Positions 14,436 to 19,598 of a stretch of 19,598 nucleotides of DNA are shown here, in pieces (position 1 is the first letter of the stretch; each line of letters starts with the position of its first letter). Position numbers and translations under genes: made by a program. The stretch comes from Candidatus Brevibacterium intestinigallinarum (GTDB lineage Bacteria; Actinomycetota; Actinomycetes; Actinomycetales; Brevibacteriaceae): NCBI GenBank assembly GCA_019117325.1, contig DWZY01000149.1, positions 1-19,598 on the forward strand, written 5' to 3'. The notes beneath the pieces were generated by a model. The model saw only the letters and a program-made list of their open reading frames with translations, did no database searches and was not told the DNA's origin.

Positions 14436-15394
14436 CAGCGCACCGGCACGCGGCGCACGATGTCGCGGACCAGGGACGCTGCGAGCTGGGGATCGTCGCC
14501 CTCGCGGGGGACGATGCGGTGGGCCAGGACATCGACGGCGAGTGCCTGCACGTCATCCGGGGTCGCGTACCCGCGGCCCGCCAGCACGGCCATGACCTTC
14601 GCGGTGCGCAGCAGCTGCACGCCCGCACGCGGCGAGGCGCCCAGCGCGACCGCGGGATCCGAGCGCGTCGCATCCAGCAGGGACACGACGTACGCGCGCA
14701 GCTCCGGGCTGGCGGCCACGTGGCGGATGAGATCGCGCGCCTGCGTGACCTCCTCCAGAGTCGTGACCGCCGGGGTGCGGGAGAGCGGGTCGTGGTCGAC
14801 GTGGTGGTCGAGCATGTCCATCTCCGCCTGCGTCGACGGGTATCCGATCGAGATGCGCGCCGTGAAGCGGTCGCGCTGCGCCTCCGGCAGCGTGTACGTC
14901 CCCTCCATGTCGACGGGGTTCTGGGTCGCGACGACCATGAACGGCTGCGGCATGCGGTAGGTGGTGCCGTCCACGCTCGCCTGGTTCTCCGCCATGCACT
15001 CGAGCATCGCCGACTGGGTCTTGGGGGACGCGCGGTTGATCTCGTCCGCGATGACGACATTCGCGAACACGGGGCCCGCGCGGAACTCGAAGGCGCGGGT
15101 CTCCTGGTTGAAGATGCTCACCCCCACGACGTCGGAGGGGAGCAGGTCCGGGGTGAACTGGATGCGGCGGACGCTTCCGCCCACCACGCGGCCCAGCGCC
15201 TTCGCCAGCAGCGTCTTCCCGACGCCCGGGACGTCCTCCAGGAGCAGATGACCTCCCGCGAAGAGGGTGATGAGAGCGGTCCGGACGGCGTGGTCCTTGC
15301 CGTCGAGCACCGTGTTCATCGCCGAGCGCGACTTCTGCGCGATGGCCTGGATGTGCGTGATGTGTTCGTTCCCGAGCGCGGTCATGCTCCCCAT
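14435..15394 (-). CDS. MoxR-family AAA+ ATPase
   Basis: 319 residues from ATG at 15394; another ATG at 15385 is also possible. The first has GGGAG a few bases upstream and is preferred. The frame is open to an ATG at 15517, but that N-terminus would be encoded by the G-rich repeat array and looks artificial. Motifs, numbered from 15394: Walker A EDVPGVGKT (Lys60), Walker B VVIADEINR (Asp117, Glu118), sensor 1 in VVATQNP (Asn159), the arginine-containing segment LPEAQRDRF and sensor 2 GASPRAGVQLL. MoxR ATPases act as chaperone-like factors that activate partner protein complexes. It leads the operon with DUF58 and TgpA and is divergent from mraZ. Confidence 0.94.
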   Translation of the reverse strand: MGSMTALGNEHITHIQAIAQKSRSAMNTVLDGKDHAVRTALITLFAGGHLLLEDVPGVGKTLLAKALGRVVGGSVRRIQFTPDLLPSDVVGVSIFNQETRAFEFRAGPVFANVVIADEINRASPKTQSAMLECMAENQASVDGTTYRMPQPFMVVATQNPVDMEGTYTLPEAQRDRFTARISIGYPSTQAEMDMLDHHVDHDPLSRTPAVTTLEEVTQARDLIRHVAASPELRAYVVSLLDATRSDPAVALGASPRAGVQLLRTAKVMAVLAGRGYATPDDVQALAVDVLAHRIVPREGDDPQLAASLVRDIVRRVPVR

Positions 15395-15474
15395 TCTCTC
15401 CCACCAGCGCATCGTCGCTCCAGTCGTGCGCTCCGGCCCCGTCCTCCGTACCCGGTCGGGGGCGTCTCCACCCG

Positions 15475-15530
15475 CCTCCCCACTCGCCTCCCCACTGACC
15501 TCCCCGTTCCTCCCCACTTCCCTCCACCCG
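15475..15530. repeat. Degenerate 10-12 base tandem repeat, G-rich on the moxR strand
   Basis: The units are CCTCCCCACTCG (15475-15486), CCTCCCCACTGA (15487-15498), CCTCCCCGTT (15499-15508), CCTCCCCACTTC (15509-15520) and a decayed CCTCCACCCG. On the minus strand this gives four GGGG runs separated by 6 to 8 bases (15478-15515), a possible G-quadruplex upstream of moxR. Confidence 0.75.
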
Positions 15531-15694
15531 GCGCCCTCCCGTCTGCCGGGTGGGCCCGTTCGGGCGCAGGAAACCGCCGTTCTGAGCGGTTCGCAGCGCC
15601 GCTGCAGGCGGCGTGCTCACCGGTCCAGACACGCCGAACACGCCTGCACCACCACTTTCCTCCACCTATCTGACCTGCGAAAACAATGTTCTGC

Positions 15695-15724
15695 TGGTCA
15701 GAAACACCGCTGATACGGCATTAT
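15695..15724 (+). promoter_or_regulatory. Candidate mraZ / dcw promoter
   Basis: TGGTCA (15695-15700), an 18-base spacer and CATTAT (15719-15724, four of six consensus positions) lie in the most A/T-rich part of the region. Transcription would start near 15731, inside the TGGRN repeats. Other -10 choices are possible. Confidence 0.45.
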
Positions 15725-15750
15725 GTGGAGGCAAGTGGAGTACAGTGGGA
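15725..15750 (+). promoter_or_regulatory. MraZ-box repeats: three TGGRN direct repeats with 10-base period
   Basis: TGGAG (15726-15730), TGGAG (15736-15740) and TGGGA (15746-15750) are each separated by exactly five bases, and each TGG is preceded by G. In E. coli, MraZ binds TGGGN repeats separated by five bases upstream of its own operon. The spacing here is identical and the array overlaps the likely -10 and start site, so MraZ autoregulation is inferred. Confidence 0.75.
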
Positions 15751-15791
15751 GCCATCGGAGCCCCCAGGGGATCCGAAGGGGGTGGGGCACC

Positions 15792-16223
15792 GTGTTCCTC
15801 GGGACGCACATGCAGCGGCTTGATGACAAGGGGCGCCTCATCCTTCCCGCGAAGTTCCGTGAGGAGCTGTCGAACGGACTGGTGCTGACACGCGGGCAGG
15901 AGCGCTGCCTGACCGTGTTCTCCACCCGCGAGTTCGAGAGCGTCCACGAGCAGATGCGGGCGGCGCCCATGACGAGCCGGCAGGCGAGGGATTACCTGCG
16001 CGTGTTCCTCTCGGGGGCGTCGGCGGAGCAGCCCGACAAGCAGAGTCGGGTCACCGTTCCGCAGGCCCTGCGGCAGTACGCGGGGCTGGAGCGCGACGTC
16101 GCCGTCATCGGCATGGGCAACCGTGCGGAGATCTGGGACGCACCCACGTGGGAGCAGTACCTGGCGGAGACGGAGCAGGGCTTCTCGGATCGCTCGGACG
16201 AGGTGATCCCCGGAGTCATCTGA
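15792..16223 (+). CDS. mraZ: MraZ, transcriptional regulator of the dcw cluster
   Basis: 143 residues from GTG at 15792, the usual family length. The frame is open upstream to 15723, but the family begins MFLGT, matching VFLGTHMQRLDDKGR here, and AAGGGGG at 15776-15782 fits this start. Two SpoVT/AbrB-type DNA-binding repeats are visible: HMQRLDDKGRLILPAKFREE near the N-terminus and DKQSRVTVPQALRQYAGL near residues 78-97. The C-terminus keeps EIWDAPTWEQYL. MraZ forms a ring-shaped oligomer that binds spaced TGGGN repeats and controls its own operon. Probable binding sites lie directly upstream (15725-15750). It is followed after 199 bases by rsmH, with structured RNA between. Confidence 0.96.
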   Translation: MFLGTHMQRLDDKGRLILPAKFREELSNGLVLTRGQERCLTVFSTREFESVHEQMRAAPMTSRQARDYLRVFLSGASAEQPDKQSRVTVPQALRQYAGLERDVAVIGMGNRAEIWDAPTWEQYLAETEQGFSDRSDEVIPGVI

Positions 16224-16254
16224 TATCGGAGCGCTGGATCGAGATCCTCGCCCG

Positions 16255-16324
16255 CCTGTGGTTTCGGGGCACTTCCCCGGTTCCGAAGCCTGCAGGTCCT
16301 GACGCACTTCCCCGGCGGCAGGGC
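16255..16324 (+). ncRNA. Tandem hairpins presenting CACUUCCCCGG, candidate cis-regulatory RNA of rsmH
   Basis: GCACTTCCCCGG occurs twice, at 16269-16280 and 16304-16315. The first copy is in the loop of a hairpin: CCTG (16255-16258) with CAGG (16293-16296), and GGTTTCGG (16260-16267) with CCGAAGCC (16283-16290, one wobble). The second is in the loop of a hairpin with stem GTCCTG (16296-16301) / CAGGGC (16319-16324, one wobble). A conserved structured RNA upstream of mraW (the old name of rsmH) has been described in actinobacteria as the mraW motif, and this element is in that position. CUUCC in each loop is complementary to GGAAG in the rsmH ribosome binding site (16406-16410). No function has been shown. 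Confidence 0.65.
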
Positions 16325-16359
16325 GCGGGCGGACGGGGTTCTGGACCCATCGCAGCAGG

Positions 16360-16383
16360 GAGCCGCGGCACGCGCCGCGGCTC
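16360..16383 (+). other. Very stable hairpin shortly before rsmH
   Basis: GAGCCGCGGC (16360-16369) pairs perfectly with GCCGCGGCTC (16374-16383) around an ACGC loop. It ends 22 bases before the rsmH ribosome binding site. There is no T-run, so it may be an attenuator, an RNA processing or stability element, or a partial terminator within the operon. Confidence 0.65.
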
Positions 16384-16422
16384 TCGTCACCAGACGGAGC
16401 CGACCGGAAGGACGCGCGGGAC

Positions 16423-17394
16423 ATGGAGCAGTTCGCACACACCCCGGTGCTGCTGGATCGCTGCGTCGAGCTGGTGGGCGTCGGCATCGCTGCGGCCCGC
16501 GAGGCGGGCATCACCCCTTACGCAGTCGACGGGACTCTGGGCATGGGCGGCCACACGGAGGGCATCCTCGAGGCGCACCCGGACGCACGGGTCATCGGCC
16601 TCGACCGGGACACGGAGGCCCTCGAGCGGGCGCAGGAGAGGCTGCGCCGCTTCGGTGACCGCTTCATCGCGGTCCACGCGGTCGACGACGAGCTCGACGC
16701 GGTGCTCGACGAGCTGGGCATCGCGACGATCAGCTCCCTCCTCCTGGACCTGGGCGTCTCGTCCCTCCAGCTCGATGAGGACGAGCGCGGCTTCTCCTAC
16801 TCCCGCCCGGCGCCCTTGGACATGCGGATGGACCAGAGCCGCGGGATGACCGCCGCGGACGTCCTCAACACCTATTCGGAGGAGGATCTGGCGCGCGTCA
16901 TCCGCGACTACGGCGAGGAGCGCCAGGCCCGCCGGATCGCCCGCGCGGTCGTCGCCGATCGTGCGCAGCGCCCGTGGGAGACCTCCCAGCAGCTGGCCGG
17001 TCTCCTGGAGCGCGTCGTGGGCGACGGCCCCGCGAAGCGCAAGCGGTCGCACCCCGCCAAGCGCACGTTCCAGGCGCTGCGGATCGAGGTGAATCGCGAG
17101 CTCGATTCGCTCTCGACCGCACTTCCCGCGGCGCTGCGCCGGCTGCACCTGGGCGGCACGGCCGTCGTCGAGTCCTACCAGTCGCTGGAGGACGTCATCG
17201 TCAAGCGGATCTTCGCCGCCGGGACGACGGATCAGGCGCCGCCCGGACTCCCGGTCGTGCCGGCCGAGCTGCAGGCGTGGCTGGAGCCGCTGACCCGCGG
17301 GGCGGAGAAGGCGGATGAGCAGGAGATCGAGAGGAACCCCCGGTCCGCGAGCGTGAGGCTGCGGGCCGTCAGGAAGATCGGAGAGGCACGATGA
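16423..17394 (+). CDS. rsmH: 16S rRNA (cytosine(1402)-N(4))-methyltransferase
   Basis: 323 residues from ATG at 16423, with GGAAGGA at 16406-16412 as ribosome binding site. The enzyme (formerly MraW) methylates N4 of C1402 in 16S rRNA using S-adenosylmethionine. Family motifs are HTPVLLDRCVE at the N-terminus, the SAM-binding loop VDGTLGMGGHTEGIL (35-49), Asp61 in IGLDRD, LLLDLGVSSLQLD (106-118), GFSYSRPAPLDMRMD (123-137), KRTFQALRIEVN and a C-terminal RSASVRLRAVRKI. It is placed between mraZ and ftsL as in most dcw clusters. Its stop overlaps the ftsL start by four bases (ATGA). A long structured leader separates it from mraZ. Confidence 0.97.
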   Translation: MEQFAHTPVLLDRCVELVGVGIAAAREAGITPYAVDGTLGMGGHTEGILEAHPDARVIGLDRDTEALERAQERLRRFGDRFIAVHAVDDELDAVLDELGIATISSLLLDLGVSSLQLDEDERGFSYSRPAPLDMRMDQSRGMTAADVLNTYSEEDLARVIRDYGEERQARRIARAVVADRAQRPWETSQQLAGLLERVVGDGPAKRKRSHPAKRTFQALRIEVNRELDSLSTALPAALRRLHLGGTAVVESYQSLEDVIVKRIFAAGTTDQAPPGLPVVPAELQAWLEPLTRGAEKADEQEIERNPRSASVRLRAVRKIGEAR

Positions 17395-17960
17395 GCGCAC
17401 CCGTCCGCACGTCGACACCGCGCCCGGCGGTCGCACCGCGCCGATCTCCCGCAGCGCCGGTCCGCAGGGCCCCGCGCCGCCTGCGCCTCGTGCTGCCGCA
17501 GCCGGCGAACCCCCGAGTGTCGACGGCCGTCCTCGTCACGCTCGTCATCCTGGCCGGCGTCGTGGCGGCCCTCGTGGCGAACATCTTCGTCTCCCACACG
17601 ACGTTCCGGGTCCAGGAGCTCACGGAGCAGCAGACGGCGCTCCAGGACCAGCGGGACCGGCTGTCGGAGGACATCGCCTACCGGGAGAGCCCGCAGAACA
17701 TCGCATCGTTCGCGGAGGAGAACGGGATGACGAGGGACACGAACCCGTCCTTCATCGATCTGTCGACCGGTGAGGTCATCGCGCCGGAGCAGGCGGGTGC
17801 GGCCGACCCTGCCGAGGAATCTCCTGTGAGGATCCCGGGTCCGCGTGCCGATGCTCGCGATGACGTGAGGCCCAATCTACGCTCGCCGGAGCGCCTGCCG
17901 GTGGTGGGCGGGGACGCTGGCGACTTCACCGCACCGTCCCAGACCGCGCCGGAGGGCTGA
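17391..17960 (+). CDS. ftsL: FtsL-like cell division protein
   Basis: 189 residues from ATG at 17391. A cytoplasmic N-terminus rich in Pro, Arg and Ala (1-42) is followed by one transmembrane helix (about 44-67, STAVLVTLVILAGVVAALVA) and a short coiled coil (about 73-97, FRVQELTEQQTALQDQRDRL). The PQNIASFAEENGM segment is typical of FtsL and septum formation initiator proteins. A disordered C-terminal tail of about 70 residues rich in Pro, Asp and Ala follows. FtsL bridges the FtsQ and FtsB proteins and helps activate the septal synthase. Primary sequence conservation is low, so the call rests on topology and on position between rsmH and ftsI. Translation is probably coupled to rsmH. Confidence 0.88.
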   Translation: MSAPVRTSTPRPAVAPRRSPAAPVRRAPRRLRLVLPQPANPRVSTAVLVTLVILAGVVAALVANIFVSHTTFRVQELTEQQTALQDQRDRLSEDIAYRESPQNIASFAEENGMTRDTNPSFIDLSTGEVIAPEQAGAADPAEESPVRIPGPRADARDDVRPNLRSPERLPVVGGDAGDFTAPSQTAPEG

Positions 17961-17983
17961 TCCGGACCAGACACAAGCACAGC

Positions 17984-17990
17984 AGGAGGA
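17984..17990 (+). promoter_or_regulatory. Strong ribosome binding site of ftsI
   Basis: AGGAGGA lies six bases before the ATG at 17997 and fixes that start. It is the best Shine-Dalgarno sequence in the window, within the 36-base gap after ftsL. Confidence 0.8.
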
Positions 17991-17996
17991 GACCCG

Positions 17997-19598
17997 ATGG
18001 GACAGGCGCCCCGCACGCGGAGGCGATGGCGGATCTCCTCGACCGGTCGGATCCGTCTCGTCGCGATCGCATCCGTGGGTGTGCTGTGCGCCGTCCTGTG
18101 GAACCTCATCGCGATCCAGGGAGTGGATCAGCAGCAGGCCGCGCAGCGCGCTCTTGAGGGCCGCCTCACGGAGGTCGCGATCCCCGCGCACCGCGGGGTG
18201 ATCCAGACCGCGGACGGGACGACGCTGGCGAGCAACGCCGCCCGCTTCCGCCTGGTGGTCGATCAGCAGAACGTCGCGGCGCACACGGACGACGAGGGTG
18301 AGCTGGTGGGCGCATGGGGCGCGGCGCAGGAGCTGGCGCGCGTGCTCGACACGGAGCCCGGCCTCCTCCTGCCCAAGCTGGACGGCGACCGTCGGTGGAA
18401 CGTCGTGGCCACGGGCCTCACGAGCGAGGTGCGGGACCAGATCGCTCAGCTGGAGATCCCCGGCATCACCTTCGAGGAGTACGCGATCCGCTCGTACCCG
18501 GCCGGCGCCGTCGCCGGCAGCCTCGTGGGCTTCGTGGGCTCCGACGGGGAGCCGCTGGCGGGCCTCGAGTACCGGTACGACGACCAGCTCGCAGGCGTCG
18601 ACGGGATGCAGCAGTACGAGCGCGGCCTGCGCGGCGAGCGCATCCCCCTGGGCGACACGAGCATCACCCCGGCCGTCGACGGGACGGGGATCCGCCTGAC
18701 GATCGATCCGACGATCCAGCACTACCTGCAGGAGGCCGCGGCGGAGGCGGCCGAGGAGCACGAGGCCGAATGGGCCTCGATCGTCATGATGGACACGCGC
18801 ACAGGGAAGATCCTCGCGGCGGCCGAGGCGCCCAGTGTCGACCCCAACGACCCCGGCGCCGTCGACGCGGAGGACCGCGGCTCACGCGTCTTCACGGCGG
18901 CGTTCGAACCCGGCTCGACCGCGAAGATGATCACGGTCGCGGGACTCCTGGAGGAGGGACTGCACACCCCGACCGACGAGTTCACGGTGCCGGACGAGTG
19001 GACCGCACCCAACGGCGAGGAGTTCCGCGACTCGTCGCCCCACGAGGACGAGAAGCTCACGCTCACGGGCATCCTGGCCCAGTCCTCGAACACGGGCACG
19101 ATCCTGGCCGGCGACCGCCTCACCTCCGAGCAGCGGTACGAGTACTTCACCCGCTTCGGCTTCGGGAAAGCCACGGCCGTGGGCTTCCCGGGCGAGTCCT
19201 CGGGCGTCGTCCACCCGGTCGACGAGTGGGACGGCCGCACGAAGTACACCGTCATGTTCGGGCAGGGCATGACCGCCACGGCGGTGCAGACGACCGCGGC
19301 GATGGCGGCGATCGCGAACGGGGGGATCCTGCCCCAGACGCAGCTGGTCGACGGAACGGTCGACGCGTCGGGTCGCTTCACCCCGGCCGAGGTCGGTGCC
19401 GGCACCCGGGTCGTGTCCGAGGAGACGGCGGACCAGGTCCTCGACATGCTCGAGCACGTCGTCGTGGACGGCACCGCGGGATCCGCGGCGGTGCCCGGGT
19501 ACCGGGTGGCGGGCAAGACAGGCACCGCGCAGGCGCCTGCGGCAGAGGGCGGCGGCTACGATGGCTACACCGCGTCGTTCGTGGGCGTCGCCCCCGCG
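17997..19598 (+). CDS. ftsI: Penicillin-binding protein, septal peptidoglycan transpeptidase (3' end outside window)
   Basis: 534 codons are visible and the frame is open to the right edge, so the C-terminus is missing. A class B PBP that cross-links septal peptidoglycan together with FtsW. After an Arg-rich N-terminus (RTRRRWR) comes one transmembrane helix (about 20-40). The dimerisation domain follows (IPAHRGVIQTADGTTLASN near 62-80; SYPAGAVAGSLVGFVG). The transpeptidase domain carries all three active-site motifs: STAK with Ser307 and Lys310 in FEPGSTAKM, SSN (363-365) and KTG (507-509) in VAGKTGTAQ. The position right after ftsL identifies it as FtsI/PbpB rather than another class B PBP. 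Confidence 0.95.
   Translation, partial: MGQAPRTRRRWRISSTGRIRLVAIASVGVLCAVLWNLIAIQGVDQQQAAQRALEGRLTEVAIPAHRGVIQTADGTTLASNAARFRLVVDQQNVAAHTDDEGELVGAWGAAQELARVLDTEPGLLLPKLDGDRRWNVVATGLTSEVRDQIAQLEIPGITFEEYAIRSYPAGAVAGSLVGFVGSDGEPLAGLEYRYDDQLAGVDGMQQYERGLRGERIPLGDTSITPAVDGTGIRLTIDPTIQHYLQEAAAEAAEEHEAEWASIVMMDTRTGKILAAAEAPSVDPNDPGAVDAEDRGSRVFTAAFEPGSTAKMITVAGLLEEGLHTPTDEFTVPDEWTAPNGEEFRDSSPHEDEKLTLTGILAQSSNTGTILAGDRLTSEQRYEYFTRFGFGKATAVGFPGESSGVVHPVDEWDGRTKYTVMFGQGMTATAVQTTAAMAAIANGGILPQTQLVDGTVDASGRFTPAEVGAGTRVVSEETADQVLDMLEHVVVDGTAGSAAVPGYRVAGKTGTAQAPAAEGGGYDGYTASFVGVAPA

Larger units (their letters stand above)
15395..15791. other. 397-base divergent intergenic region between moxR and mraZ
   Basis: I see no convincing gene here. 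From left to right it holds the presumed moxR leader, a C-rich tandem array (15475-15530) and three small dyads: GCCCG/CGGGC at 15554-15565, AACCGC/GCGGTT at 15572-15591 and GCAGCG/CGCTGC at 15593-15605. An A/T-richer segment from about 15655 carries the mraZ promoter and its TGGRN repeats. Confidence 0.7.

Noticed and set aside
15395..15517. N-terminal extension of MoxR through the G-rich repeats
   Set aside because: The extension is a Gly, Glu and Ser-rich product of the repeat array, unlike MoxR proteins; ATGs at 15394 and 15385 directly precede the conserved region.
15475..15530. CRISPR-like array
   Set aside because: Units are only 10-12 bases with no unique spacers and no cas genes nearby.
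15723..15791. N-terminal extension of MraZ
   Set aside because: MraZ proteins begin at the FLGT segment and are about 143 residues; the extension would also be translated from the promoter and MraZ-box repeats.
1..19598. Mobile element, prophage or transferred island
   Set aside because: No transposase, integrase, tRNA, att-like repeat or compositional break was seen; gene content and order are core actinobacterial.

Overview
This window is a stretch of chromosome from a high-GC Gram-positive bacterium (Actinomycetota). The order Micrococcales is my best guess, from protein style and gene order; I cannot name the genus. The evidence is strong G/C bias in third codon positions, a class II (mycobacterial-type) DAHP synthase, DUF3040, an Rv2175c-type protein, a PASTA-domain Ser/Thr kinase, and a dcw (division and cell wall) cluster that begins mraZ-rsmH-ftsL-ftsI. 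I see no insertion sequence, prophage, CRISPR array, tRNA or rRNA. Almost all of the sequence is ordinary core genome with tightly packed, often overlapping genes.

Layout. (1) Positions 1-3879, plus strand: the 3' part of a Gln-rich protein with a C-terminal FHA domain, a DUF151 (bifunctional nuclease family) protein, class II DAHP synthase and a low-specificity threonine aldolase. (2) 3914-6909, minus strand: a LysM/lytic transglycosylase-like protein whose stop codon overlaps the start of a PASTA kinase, converging on the aldolase across a hairpin. (3) 7092-7448, plus strand: an Rv2175c-type winged-helix protein, divergent from that pair. (4) 7459-9086, minus strand: a lipoprotein overlapping a polyprenyl diphosphate synthase. 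(5) 9116-10930, plus strand: dinB (DNA polymerase IV), then a DUF3040 membrane protein with its own promoter region and a strong terminator. (6) 11017-15394, minus strand: moxR, a DUF58 gene and a TgpA-type transglutaminase, all with overlapping ends. (7) 15395-19598, plus strand: a 397-base divergent intergenic region, then mraZ, rsmH, ftsL and ftsI. ftsI runs off the window.

Themes. Several products act at the cell envelope: a kinase that can sense peptidoglycan through PASTA domains, coupled to a putative murein-cleaving enzyme, a prenyl diphosphate synthase, and the start of the septal peptidoglycan machinery. An FHA protein and an Rv2175c-type protein, whose relatives are kinase substrates in mycobacteria, lie close by, but both lack the known phospho-acceptor segments in the sequence visible here.

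The most interesting non-coding signals are in the dcw leader. Three TGGRN repeats with exact 10-bp spacing sit on the likely mraZ promoter. Between mraZ and rsmH, two tandem hairpins present the same C-rich sequence, whose CUUCC core is complementary to the rsmH ribosome binding site. A G-rich tandem array lies upstream of moxR.
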